A stretch of 64,000 nucleotides of DNA. Source: Cladorhizidae sp. MBARI D1340-BT2. Taxonomy: Eukaryota > Porifera > Demospongiae > Poecilosclerida > Cladorhizidae. Below are positions 8,965 to 21,691 of the stretch, piece by piece. The DNA lies in NCBI GenBank assembly GCA_028752905.1, contig JAQNBH010000002.1, positions 28,503,932 to 28,567,931 on the forward strand, written 5' to 3'. How positions within the stretch are numbered: position 1 is the first letter of the stretch; each line of letters begins with the position of its first letter. The notes beneath the pieces are model-generated. The model made no database searches. It saw nothing but the letters and a program-made list of their open reading frames with translations, and was not told the origin of the DNA. The position numbers were made by a program, and so were the translations under genes.

Positions 8965-10679
8965 CTTGATATTTGCCCTAATTTGGTCTATATGTTTCTC
9001 ATTTTCCCCCCGAAAATCTTGTTTTTTTGCCGTGAAGCTCATAACTTTTCTACACTTTACCCAAAAAAGATAATTTTTATATCACCGAATAGCTATTCTA
9101 ATTATCTGTCTTTTGTACGTGCCAAAATTTTGAGTACTCTAAGTATTAGCAAGTTATGGTGATTTGAAGTGGTAAGGTTTGGGATTTTTCCTGGCGTTTT
9201 CCAGTTGCCAAAGCGGTGGCCTGCCAGTGAAAAACCACTACATTTATTGATAATCTGTTCACATGTTGCAGATAAGGGCCTTCTCTATCAGTTGACAAAA
9301 TCTGGGACTTTGGTCTTGTTAATTAGGGCAGTTATGAATTGTACTCTTACTTGATGCTAAACATGTTCTTGATATTTGCCCTAATTTGGTCTATATGTTT
9401 CTCATTTCCACCCCGAAAATCTTGTTTTTTTGCCGTGAAGCTCATAACTATTCTACACTTTACCCCAAAAAGATAATTTTTATATCACCGGATAGCCCTT
9501 CTAATTATCTGTCTTTTGTACGTGCTAAAGTTTTGAATACTCTAAGTATTAGGAAGTTATGATGATTTGAAGTGGTAAGGTTTGTGATTTTTCCTGGCGT
9601 TTTCCAGTTGCCAAAGCGGTGGCCTGCCAGTGAAAAACCACTACATTTATTGATAATCTGTTCACATGTTGCAGATAAGGGCCTTCTCTATCAGTTGACA
9701 AAATCTGGGACTTTGGTCTTGTTAATTAGGGCAGTTATGAATTGTACTCTTACTTGATGCTAAACATGTTCTTGATATTTGCCCTAATTTGGTCTATATG
9801 TTTCTCATTTTCCCCCCGAAAATCTTGTTTTTTTGCCGTGAAGCTCATAACTATTCTACACTTTACCCCAAAAAGATAATTTTTATATCACCGGATAGCC
9901 CTTCTAATTATCTGTCTTTTGTACGTGCTAAAGTTTTGAATACTCTAAGTATTAGGAAGTTATGATGATTTGAAGTGGTAAGGTTTGTGATTTTTCCTGG
10001 CGTTTTCCAGTTGCCAAAGCGGTGGCCTGCCAATGAAAAACCACTACATTTATTGATAATCTGTTCACATGTTGCAGATAAGGGCCTTCTCTATCAGTTG
10101 ACAAAATCTGGGACTTTGGTCTTGTTAATTAGGGCAGTTATGAATTGTACTCTTACTTGATGCTAAACATGTTAGCTTCGTAGATTATCCACACTTCACT
10201 GAATAGACTTGTTATACAGCTATTAAGATAGGACTCTCCAAGTGCTCTCTCTTGATACCAAACATCCATATATTCTGCACACTTCACTGTAATGGACTTG
10301 CAAGATAGGTATCTCTCAGTGTTCTCTATCTTGAGCTAAACATGTTAGCTTCATAGATTCTCCACACTTCACTGAATAGACTTGATATATAGCTCTAAAG
10401 GTAGGCCTCTCTCTGTTCTCTCTCTTGATACCAAACATCCGTATATTCCGCATACTTCACAGTAATGGACTTGATAGAATCACAAGATAGGTTTCTCTCT
10501 GCTCTCTCTTGATGCTAAATAGATTCTCCACACTTCACTGAATAAACTTGATATATAGCTATTAAGATAGGTCTCTCTCTGTGCTCTCTGTTGATATCAA
10601 ACATCCATAATATTCTGCACACTTTACTGTAATGAACTTGATATGATTCGAATGATAGGTTTCATTATGTGTTCTCTAT
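8965..10679 (+). repeat. Module 8: three monomers + insert
   Basis: Monomers 8965-9367, 9368-9770 and 9771-10173, insert 10174-10679. Carries the three markers of module 4. Last module of the 5,248-bp HOR region. Confidence 0.95.
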
Positions 10680-13202
10680 CTTGATATTTGCCCTAATTTG
10701 GTCTATATGTTTCTCATTTTCCCCCCGAAAATCTTGTTTTTTTGCCGTGAAGCTCATAACTTTTCTACACTTTACCCAAAAAAGATAATTTTTATATCAC
10801 CGAATAGCTCTTCTAATTATCTGTCTTTTGTACGTGCCAAAATTTTGAGTACTCTAAGTATTAGCAAGTTATGGTGATTTGAAGTGGTAAGGTTTGGGAT
10901 TTTTCCTGGCGTTTTCCAGTTGCCAAAGCGGTGGCCTGCCAGTGAAAAACCACTACATTTATTGATAATCTGTTCACATGTTGCAGATAAGGGCCTTCTC
11001 TATCAGTTGACAAAATCTGGGACTTTGGTCTTGTTAATTAGGGCAGTTATGAATTGTACTCTTACTTGATGCTAAACATGTTCTTGATATTTGCCCTAAT
11101 TTGGTCTATATGTTTCTCATTTCCCCCCCGAAAATCTTGTTTTTTTGCCGTGAAGCTCATAACTATTCTACACTTTACCCCAAAAAGATAATTTTTATAT
11201 CACCGGATAGCCCTTCTAATTATCTGTCTTTTGTACGTGCTAAAGTTTTGAATACTCTAAGTATTAGGAAGTTATGATGATTTGAAGTGGTAAGGTTTGT
11301 GATTTTTCCTGGCGTTTTCCAGTTGCCAAAGCGGTGGCCTGCCAGTGAAAAACCACTACATTTATTGATAATCTGTTCACATGTTGCAGATAAGGGCCTT
11401 CTCTATCAGTTGACAAAATCTGGGACTTTGGTCTTGTTAATTAGGGCAGTTATGAATTGTACTCTTACTTGATGCTAAACATGTTCTTGATATTTGCCCT
11501 AATTTGGTCTATATGTTTCTCATTTTCCCCCCGAAAATCTTGTTTTTTTGCCGTGAAGCTCATAACTATTCTACACTTTACCCCAAAAAGATAATTTTTA
11601 TATCACCGGATAGCCCTTCTAATTATCTGTCTTTTGTACGTGCCAAAGTTTTGAATACTCTAAGTATTAGGAAGTTATGATGATTTGAAGTGGTAAGGTT
11701 TGTGATTTTTCCTGGCGTTTTCCAGTTGCCAAAGCGGTGGCCTGCCAGTGAAAAACCACTACATTTATTGATAATCTGTTCACATGTTGCAGATAAGGGC
11801 CTTCTCTATCAGTTGACAAAATCTGGGACTTTGGTCTTGTTAATTAGGGCAGTTATGAATTGTACTCTTACTTGATGCTAAACATGTTCTTGATATTTGC
11901 CCTAATTTGGTCTATATGTTTCTCATTTTCCCCCCGAAAATCTTGTTTTTTTGCCGTGAAGCTCATAACTATTCTACACTTTACCCCAAAAAGATAATTT
12001 TTATATCACCGGATGGCCCTTCTAATTATCTGTCTTTTGTATGTGCCAAAGTTTTGAGTACTCTAAGTATTAGGAAGTTATGATGATTTGAAGTGGTAAG
12101 GTTTGTGATTTTTCCTGGCGTTTTTCAGTTGCCAAAGCGGTGGCCTGCCAGTGAAAAACCACTACATTTATTGATAATCTGTTCACATGTTGCAGATAAG
12201 GGCCTTCTCTATCAGTTGACAAAATCTGGGACTTTGGTCTTGTTAATTAGGGCAGTTATGAATTGTACTCTTACTTGATGCTAAACATGTTCTTGATATT
12301 TGCCCTAATTTGGTCTATATGTTTCTCATTTTCCCCCCGAAAATCTTGTTTTTTTGCCGTGAAGCTCATAACTTTTCTACACTTTACCCAAAAAAGATAA
12401 TTTTTATATCACCGAATAGCCCTTCTAATTATCTGTCTTTTGTACGTGCCAAAATTTTGAGTACTCTAAGTATTAGCAAGTTATGGTGATTTGAAGTGTT
12501 AAGGTTTGTGATTTTTCCTGGCGTTTTCCAGTTGCCAAAGCGGTGGCCTGCCAGTGAAAAACCACTACATTTATTGATAATCTGTTCACATGTTGCAGAT
12601 AAGGGCCTTCTCTATCAGTTGACAAAATCTGGGACTTTGGTCTTGTTAATTAGGGCAGTTATGAATTGTACTCTTACTTGATGCTAAACATGTTAGCTTC
12701 GTAGATTATCCACACTTCACTGAATAGACTTGTTATACAGCTATTAAGATAGGACTCTCCAAGTGCTCTCTCTTGATACCAAACATCCATATATTCTGCA
12801 CACTTCACTGTAATGGACTTGCAAGATAGGTATCTCTCAGTGTTCTCTATCTTGAGCTAAACATGTTAGCTTCATAGATTCTCCACACTTCACTGTATAA
12901 ACTTGATATATAGCTCTAAAGGTAGGCCTCTCTCTGTTCTCTCTCTTGATACCAAACATCCGTATATTCCGCATACTTCACAGTAATGGACTTGATAGAA
13001 TCACAAGATAGGTTTCTCTGCTCTCTCTTGATGCTAAATAGATTCTCCACACTTCACTGAATAAACTTGATATATAGCTATATATTAAGATAGGTCTCTC
13101 TCTGTGCTCTCTGTTGATATCAAACATCCATAATATTCTGCACACTTTACTGTAATGAACTTGATATGATTCGAATGATAGGTTTCATTATGTGTTCTCT
13201 AT
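10680..13202 (+). repeat. Module 9: five monomers + 508-bp insert
   Basis: Monomers start at 10680, 11083, 11486, 11889 and 12292; insert 12695-13202. The fourth monomer carries GGATGGCC, GTATGTGCC and a private TTTTTCAG that breaks a dyad. The insert has lost one CT from GTTTCTCTCTG and gained TATA, a pair of changes found again only in module 16. Confidence 0.95.
13070..13085. other. 16-bp perfect palindrome in TATA-expanded inserts
   Basis: A 4-bp TATA addition in subrepeat 3 turns the usual ATAGCTAT into ATATATAGCTATATAT, a perfect palindrome. It occurs in eleven inserts, starting at 13070, 15596, 17315, 19840, 21559, 23681, 27919, 30445, 32164, 34689 and 36408. Inserts outside 12695-36540, and the one at 25426-25931, lack it. 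Confidence 0.9.
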
Positions 13203-15728
13203 CTTGATATTTGCCCTAATTTGGTCTATATGTTTCTCATTTTCCCCCCGAAAATCTTGTTTTTTTGCCGTGAAGCTCATAACTTTTCTACACTTTACCC
13301 AAAAAAGATAATTTTTATATCACCGAATAGCTCTTCTAATTATCTGTCTTTTGTACGTGCCAAAATTTTGAGTACTCTAAGTATTAGCAAGTTATGGTGA
13401 TTTGAAGTGGTAAGGTTTGGGATTTTTCCTGGCGTTTTCCAGTTGCCAAAGCGGTGGCCTGCCAGTGAAAAACCACTACATTTATTGATAATCTGTTCAC
13501 ATGTTGCAGATAAGGGCCTTCTCTATCAGTTGACAAAATCTGGGACTTTGGTCTTGTTAATTAGGGCAGTTATGAATTGTACTCTTACTTGATGCTAAAC
13601 ATGTTCTTGATATTTGCCCTAATTTGGTCTATATGTTTCTCATTTCCCCCCCGAAAATCTTGTTTTTTTGCCGTGAAGCTCATAACTATTCTACACTTTA
13701 CCCCAAAAAGATAATTTTTATATCACCGGATAGCCCTTCTAATTATCTGTCTTTTGTACGTGCTAAAGTTTTGAATACTCTAAGTATTAGGAAGTTATGA
13801 TGATTTGAAGTGGTAAGGTTTGTGATTTTTCCTGGCGTTTTCCAGTTGCCAAAGCGGTGGCCTGCCAGTGAAAAACCACTACATTTATTGATAATCTGTT
13901 CACATGTTGCAGATAAGGGCCTTCTCTATCAGTTGACAAAATCTGGGACTTTGGTCTTGTTAATTAGGGCAGTTATGAATTGTACTCTTACTTGATGCTA
14001 AACATGTTCTTGATATTTGCCCTAATTTGGTCTATATGTTTCTCATTTTCCCCCCGAAAATCTTGTTTTTTTGCCGTGAAGCTCATAACTATTCTACACT
14101 TTACCCCAAAAAGATAATTTTTTATATCACCGGATAGCCCTTCTAATTATCTGTCTTTTGTACGTGCCAAAGTTTTGAATACTCTAAGTATTAGGAAGTT
14201 ATGATGATTTGAAGTGGTAAGGTTTGTGATTTTTCCTGGCGTTTTCCAGTTGCCAAAGCGGTGGCCTGCCAGTGAAAAACCACTACATTTATTGATAATC
14301 TGTTCACATGTTGCAGATAAGGGCCTTCTCTATCAGTTGACAAAATCTGGGACTTTGGTCTTGTTAATTAGGGCAGTTATGAATTGTACTCTTACTTGAT
14401 GCTAAACATGTTCTTGATATTTGCCCTAATTTGGTCTATATGTTTCTCATTTTCCCCCCGAAAATCTTGTTTTTTTGCCGTGAAGCTCATAACTATTCTA
14501 CACTTTACCCCAAAAAGATAATTTTTATATCACCGGATGGCCCTTCTAATTATCTGTCTTTTGTATGTGCCAAAGTTTTGAGTACTCTAAGTATTAGGAA
14601 GTTATGATGATTTGAAGTGGTAAGGTTTGTGATTTTTCCTGGCGTTTTCCAGTTGCCAAAGCGGTGGCCTGCCAGTGAAAAACCACTACATTTATTGATA
14701 ATCTGTTCACATGTTGCAGATAAGGGCCTTCTCTATCAGTTGACAAAATCTGGGACTTTGGTCTTGTTAATTAGGGCAGTTATGAATTGTACTCTTACTT
14801 GATGCTAAACATGTTCTTGATATTTGCCCTAATTTGGTCTATATGTTTCTCATTTTCCCCCCGAAAATCTTGTTTTTTTGCCGTGAAGCTCATAACTTTT
14901 CTACACTTTACCCAAAAAAGATAATTTTTATATCACCGAATAGCCCTTCTAATTATCTGTCTTTTGTACGTGCCAAAATTTTGAGTACTCTAAGTATTAG
15001 CAAGTTATGGTGATTTGAAGTGTTAAGGTTTGTGATTTTTCCTGGCGTTTTCCAGTTGCCAAAGCGGTGGCCTGCCAGTGAAAAACCACTACATTTATTG
15101 ATAATCTGTTCACATGTTGCAGATAAGGGCCTTCTCTATCAGTTGACAAAATCTGGGACTTTGGTCTTGTTAATTAGGGCAGTTATGAATTGTACTCTTA
15201 CTTGATGCTAAACATGTTAGCTTCGTAGATTATCCACACTTCACTGAATAGACTTGTTATACAGCTATTAAGATAGGACTCTCCAAGTGCTCTCTCTTGA
15301 TACCAAACATCCATATATTCTGCACACTTCACTGTAATGGACTTGCAAGATAGGTATCTCTCAGTGTTCTCTATCTTGAGCTAAACATGTTAGCTTCATA
15401 GATTCTCCACACTTCACTGTATAAACTTGATATATAGCTCTAAAGGTAGGCCTCTCTCTGTTCTCTCTCTTGATACCAAACATCCGTATATTCCGCATAC
15501 TTCACAGTAATGGACTTGATAGAATCACAAGATAGGTTTCTCTCTGCTCTCTCTTGATGCTAAATAGATTCTCCACACTTCACTGAATAAACTTGATATA
15601 TAGCTATATATTAAGATAGGTCTCTCTCTGTGCTCTCTGTTGATATCAAACATCCATAATATTCTGCACACTTTACTGTAATGAACTTGATATGATTCGA
15701 ATGATAGGTTTCATTATGTGTTCTCTAT
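13203..15728 (+). repeat. Module 10: five monomers + 510-bp insert
   Basis: Monomers start at 13203, 13606, 14009 (404 bp, extra T), 14413 and 14816; insert 15219-15728 with the TATA addition. Confidence 0.95.
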
Positions 15729-17447
15729 CTTGATATTTGCCCTAATTTGGTCTATATGTTTCTCATTTTCCCCCCGAAAATCTTGTTTTTTTGCCGTGAA
15801 GCTCATAACTTTTCTACACTTTACCCAAAAAAGATAATTTTTATATCACCGAATAGCTCTTCTAATTATCTGTCTTTTGTACGTGCCAAAATTTTGAGTA
15901 CTCTAAGTATTAGCAAGTTATGGTGATTTGAAGTGGTAAGGTTTGGGATTTTTCCTGGCGTTTTCCAGTTGCCAAAGCGGTGGCCTGCCAGTGAAAAACC
16001 ACTACATTTATTGATAATCTGTTCACATGTTGCAGATAAGGGCCTTCTCTATCAGTTGACAAAATCTGGGACTTTGGTCTTGTTAATTAGGGCAGTTATG
16101 AATTGTACTCTTACTTGATGCTAAACATGTTCTTGATATTTGCCCTAATTTGGACTATATGTTTCTCATTTCCCCCCCGAAAATCTTGTTTTTTTGCCGT
16201 GAAGCTCATAACTATTCTACACTTTACCCCAAAAAGATAATTTTTATATCACCGGATAGCCCTTCTAATTATCTGTCTTTTGTACGTGCTAAAGTTTTGA
16301 ATACTCTAAGTATTAGGAAGTTATGATGATTTGAAGTGGTAAGGTTTGTGATTTTTCCTGGCGTTTTCCAGTTGCCAAAGCGGTGGCCTGCCAGTGAAAA
16401 ACCACTACATTTATTGATAATCTGTTCACATGTTGCAGATAAGGGCCTTCTCTATCAGTTGACAAAATCTGGGACTTTGGTCTTGTTAATTAGGGCAGTT
16501 ATGAATTGTACTCTTACTTGATGCTAAACATGTTCTTGATATTTGCCCTAATTTGGTCTATATGTTTCTCATTTTCCCCCCGAAAATCTTGTTTTTTTGC
16601 CGTGAAGCTCATAACTTTTCTACACTTTACCCAAAAAAGATAATTTTTATATCACCGGATAGCCCTTCTAATTATCTGTCTTTTGTACGTGCCAAAATTT
16701 TGAGTACTCTAAGTATTAGCAAGTTATGGTGATTTGAAGTGTTAAGGTTTGTGATTTTTCCTGGCGTTTTCCAGTTGCCAAAGCGGTGGCCTGCCAGTGA
16801 AAAACCACTACATTTATTGATAATCTGTTCACATGTTGCAGATAAGGGCCTTCTCTATCAGTTGACAAAATCTGGGACTTTGGTCTTGTTAATTAGGGCA
16901 GTTATGAATTGTACTCTTACTTGATGCTAAACATGTTAGCTTCGTAGATTATCCACACTTCACTGAATAGACTTGTTATACAGCTATTAAGATAGGACTC
17001 TCCAAGTGCTCTCTCTTGATACCAAACATCCATATATTCTGCACACTTCACTGTAATGGACTTGCAAGATAGGTATCTCTCAGTGTTCTCTATCTTGAGC
17101 TAAACATGTTAGCTTCATAGATTCTCCACACTTCACTGTATAAACTTGATATATAGCTCTAAAGGTAGGCCTCTCTCTGTTCTCTCTCTTGATACCAAAC
17201 ATCCGTATATTCCGCATACTTCACAGTAATGGACTTGATAGAATCACAAGATAGGTTTCTCTCTGCTCTCTCTTGATGCTAAATAGATTCTCCACACTTC
17301 ACTGAATAAACTTGATATATAGCTATATATTAAGATAGGTCTCTCTCTGTGCTCTCTGTTGATATCAAACATCCATAATATTCTGCACACTTTACTGTAA
17401 TGAACTTGATATGATTCGAATGATAGGTTTCATTATGTGTTCTCTAT
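15729..17447 (+). repeat. Module 11: three monomers + 510-bp insert
   Basis: Monomers start at 15729, 16132 and 16535; insert 16938-17447. The second monomer has TTTGGACTAT near its left end. Confidence 0.95.
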
Positions 17448-19972
17448 CTTGATATTTGCCCTAATTTGGTCTATATGTTTCTCATTTTCCCCCCGAAAAT
17501 CTTGTTTTTTTGCCGTGAAGCTCATAACTTTTCTACACTTTACCCAAAAAAGATAATTTTTATATCACCGAATAGCTCTTCTAATTATCTGTCTTTTGTA
17601 CGTGCCAAAATTTTGAGTACTCTAAGTATTAGCAAGTTATGGTGATTTGAAGTGGTAAGGTTTGGGATTTTTCCTGGCGTTTTCCAGTTGCCAAAGCGGT
17701 GGCCTGCCAGTGAAAAACCACTACATTTATTGATAATCTGTTCACATGTTGCAGATAAGGGCCTTCTCTATCAGTTGACAAAATCTGGGACTTTGGTCTT
17801 GTTAATTAGGGCAGTTATGAATTGTACTCTTACTTGATGCTAAACATGTTCTTGATATTTGCCCTAATTTGGTCTATATGTTTCTCATTTCCCCCCCGAA
17901 AATCTTGTTTTTTTGCCGTGAAGCTCATAACTATTCTACACTTTACCCCAAAAAGATAATTTTTATATCACCGGATAGCCCTTCTAATTATCTGTCTTTT
18001 GTACGTGCTAAAGTTTTGAATACTCTAAGTATTAGGAAGTTATGATGATTTGAAGTGGTAAGGTTTGTGATTTTTCCTGGCGTTTTCCAGTTGCCAAAGC
18101 GGTGGCCTGCCAGTGAAAAACCACTACATTTATTGATAATCTGTTCACATGTTGCAGATAAGGGCCTTCTCTATCAGTTGACAAAATCTGGGACTTTGGT
18201 CTTGTTAATTAGGGCAGTTATGAATTGTACTCTTACTTGATGCTAAACATGTTCTTGATATTTGCCCTAATTTGGTCTATATGTTTCTCATTTTCCCCCC
18301 GAAAATCTTGTTTTTTTGCCGTGAAGCTCATAACTATTCTACACTTTACCCCAAAAAGATAATTTTTATATCACCGGATAGCCCTTCTAATTATCTGTCT
18401 TTTGTACGTGCCAAAGTTTTGAATACTCTAAGTATTAGGAAGTTATGATGATTTGAAGTGGTAAGGTTTGTGATTTTTCCTGGCGTTTTCCAGTTGCCAA
18501 AGCGGTGGCCTGCCAGTGAAAAACCACTACATTTATTGATAATCTGTTCACATGTTGCAGATAAGGGCCTTCTCTATCAGTTGACAAAATCTGGGACTTT
18601 GGTCTTGTTAATTAGGGCAGTTATGAATTGTACTCTTACTTGATGCTAAACATGTTCTTGATATTTGCCCTAATTTGGTCTATATGTTTCTCATTTTCCC
18701 CCCGAAAATCTTGTTTTTTTGCCGTGAAGCTCATAACTATTCTACACTTTACCCCAAAAAGATAATTTTTATATCACCGGATGGCCCTTCTAATTATCTG
18801 TCTTTTGTATGTGCCAAAGTTTTGAGTACTCTAAGTATTAGGAAGTTATGATGATTTGAAGTGGTAAGGTTTGTGATTTTTCCTGGCGTTTTCCAGTTGC
18901 CAAAGCGGTGGCCTGCCAGTGAAAAACCACTACATTTATTGATAATCTGTTCACATGTTGCAGATAAGGGCCTTCTCTATCAGTTGACAAAATCTGGGAC
19001 TTTGGTCTTGTTAATTAGGGCAGTTATGAATTGTACTCTTACTTGATGCTAAACATGTTCTTGATATTTGCCCTAATTTGGTCTATATGTTTCTCATTTT
19101 CCCCCCGAAAATCTTGTTTTTTTGCCGTGAAGCTCATAACTTTTCTACACTTTACCCAAAAAAGATAATTTTTATATCACCGAATAGCCCTTCTAATTAT
19201 CTGTCTTTTGTACGTGCCAAAATTTTGAGTACTCTAAGTATTAGCAAGTTATGGTGATTTGAAGTGTTAAGGTTTGTGATTTTTCCTGGCGTTTTCCAGT
19301 TGCCAAAGCGGTGGCCTGCCAGTGAAAAACCACTACATTTATTGATAATCTGTTCACATGTTGCAGATAAGGGCCTTCTCTATCAGTTGACAAAATCTGG
19401 GACTTTGGTCTTGTTAATTAGGGCAGTTATGAATTGTACTCTTACTTGATGCTAAACATGTTAGCTTCGTAGATTATCCACACTTCACTGAATAGACTTG
19501 TTATACAGCTATTAAGATAGGACTCTCCAAGTGCTCTCTCTTGATACCAAACATCCATATATTCTGCACACTTCACTGTAATGGACTTGCAAGATAGGTA
19601 TCTCTCAGTGTTCTCTATCTTGAGCTAAACATGTTAGCTTCATAGATTCTCCACACTTCACTGTATAAACTTGATATATAGCTCTAAAGGTAGGCCTCTC
19701 TCTGTTCTCTCTCTTGATACCAAACATCCGTATATTCCGCATACTTCACAGTAATGGACTTGATAGAATCACAAGATAGGTTTCTCTCTGCTCTCTCTTG
19801 ATGCTAAATAGATTCTCCACACTTCACTGAATAAACTTGATATATAGCTATATATTAAGATAGGTCTCTCTCTGTGCTCTCTGTTGATATCAAACATCCA
19901 TAATATTCTGCACACTTTACTGTAATGAACTTGATATGATTCGAATGATAGGTTTCATTATGTGTTCTCTAT
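17448..19972 (+). repeat. Module 12: five monomers + 510-bp insert
   Basis: Monomers start at 17448, 17851, 18254, 18657 and 19060; insert 19463-19972. Confidence 0.95.
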
Positions 19973-21691
19973 CTTGATATTTGCCCTAATTTGGTCTATA
20001 TGTTTCTCATTTTCCCCCCGAAAATCTTGTTTTTTTGCCGTGAAGCTCATAACTTTTCTACACTTTACCCAAAAAAGATAATTTTTATATCACCGAATAG
20101 CTCTTCTAATTATCTGTCTTTTGTACGTGCCAAAATTTTGAGTACTCTAAGTATTAGCAAGTTATGGTGATTTGAAGTGGTAAGGTTTGGGATTTTTCCT
20201 GGCGTTTTCCAGTTGCCAAAGCGGTGGCCTGCCAGTGAAAAACCACTACATTTATTGATAATCTGTTCACATGTTGCAGATAAGGGCCTTCTCTATCAGT
20301 TGACAAAATCTGGGACTTTGGTCTTGTTAATTAGGGCAGTTATGAATTGTACTCTTACTTGATGCTAAACATGTTCTTGATATTTGCCCTAATTTGGACT
20401 ATATGTTTCTCATTTCCCCCCCGAAAATCTTGTTTTTTTGCCGTGAAGCTCATAACTATTCTACACTTTACCCCAAAAAGATAATTTTTATATCACCGGA
20501 TAGCCCTTCTAATTATCTGTCTTTTGTACGTGCTAAAGTTTTGAATACTCTAAGTATTAGGAAGTTATGATGATTTGAAGTGGTAAGGTTTGTGATTTTT
20601 CCTGGCGTTTTCCAGTTGCCAAAGCGGTGGCCTGCCAGTGAAAAACCACTACATTTATTGATAATCTGTTCACATGTTGCAGATAAGGGCCTTCTCTATC
20701 AGTTGACAAAATCTGGGACTTTGGTCTTGTTAATTAGGGCAGTTATGAATTGTACTCTTACTTGATGCTAAACATGTTCTTGATATTTGCCCTAATTTGG
20801 TCTATATGTTTCTCATTTTCCCCCCGAAAATCTTGTTTTTTTGCCGTGAAGCTCATAACTTTTCTACACTTTACCCAAAAAAGATAATTTTTATATCACC
20901 GGATAGCCCTTCTAATTATCTGTCTTTTGTACGTGCCAAAATTTTGAGTACTCTAAGTATTAGCAAGTTATGGTGATTTGAAGTGTTAAGGTTTGTGATT
21001 TTTCCTGGCGTTTTCCAGTTGCCAAAGCGGTGGCCTGCCAGTGAAAAACCACTACATTTATTGATAATCTGTTCACATGTTGCAGATAAGGGCCTTCTCT
21101 ATCAGTTGACAAAATCTGGGACTTTGGTCTTGTTAATTAGGGCAGTTATGAATTGTACTCTTACTTGATGCTAAACATGTTAGCTTCGTAGATTATCCAC
21201 ACTTCACTGAATAGACTTGTTATACAGCTATTAAGATAGGACTCTCCAAGTGCTCTCTCTTGATACCAAACATCCATATATTCTGCACACTTCACTGTAA
21301 TGGACTTGCAAGATAGGTATCTCTCAGTGTTCTCTATCTTGAGCTAAACATGTTAGCTTCATAGATTCTCCACACTTCACTGTATAAACTTGATATATAG
21401 CTCTAAAGGTAGGCCTCTCTCTGTTCTCTCTCTTGATACCAAACATCCGTATATTCCGCATACTTCACAGTAATGGACTTGATAGAATCACAAGATAGGT
21501 TTCTCTCTGCTCTCTCTTGATGCTAAATAGATTCTCCACACTTCACTGAATAAACTTGATATATAGCTATATATTAAGATAGGTCTCTCTCTGTGCTCTC
21601 TGTTGATATCAAACATCCATAATATTCTGCACACTTTACTGTAATGAACTTGATATGATTCGAATGATAGGTTTCATTATGTGTTCTCTAT
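19973..21691 (+). repeat. Module 13: three monomers + 510-bp insert
   Basis: Monomers start at 19973, 20376 (with TTTGGACTAT) and 20779; insert 21182-21691. Confidence 0.95.

Larger units (their letters stand above)
5432..10679 (+). repeat. 5,248-bp higher-order repeat, copy 2
   Basis: Same module order and all five markers of copy 1, shifted by 5,248 bp. Differences seen by eye are few: the insert at 7147-7652 has CTCTGTT where copy 1 has CTCGGTT, and the monomer before 6545 has TTATGATG where copy 1 has TTATGGTG. Confidence 0.95.
13203..17447 (+). repeat. 4,244-bp HOR (5M+I, 3M+I), copy 1 (4,245 bp)
   Basis: A five-monomer module followed by a three-monomer module, both with 510-bp TATA-expanded inserts. 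One extra T near 14121 makes it 4,245 bp. The fourth monomer carries GGATGGCC and GTATGTGCC. Confidence 0.9.
12292..21691 (+). repeat. 9,400-bp duplicated block, copy 1
   Basis: Begins with a pre-insert monomer carrying ACCGAATAGCCC and the 508-bp insert at 12695-13202, then holds two 4,244-bp HOR units. It matches 27141-36540 at a constant 14,849-bp offset. Shared rarities are the 508-bp insert (2-bp loss plus TATA gain), the 404-bp monomer at 14009-14412, and TTTGGACTAT near 16153 and 20397. The left edge is approximate because adjoining monomer right halves are invariant. Confidence 0.92.
17448..21691 (+). repeat. 4,244-bp HOR (5M+I, 3M+I), copy 2
   Basis: Same order as copy 1 without the extra T. 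The GGATGGCC and GTATGTGCC monomer sits in the same slot (18657-19059). Confidence 0.9.
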
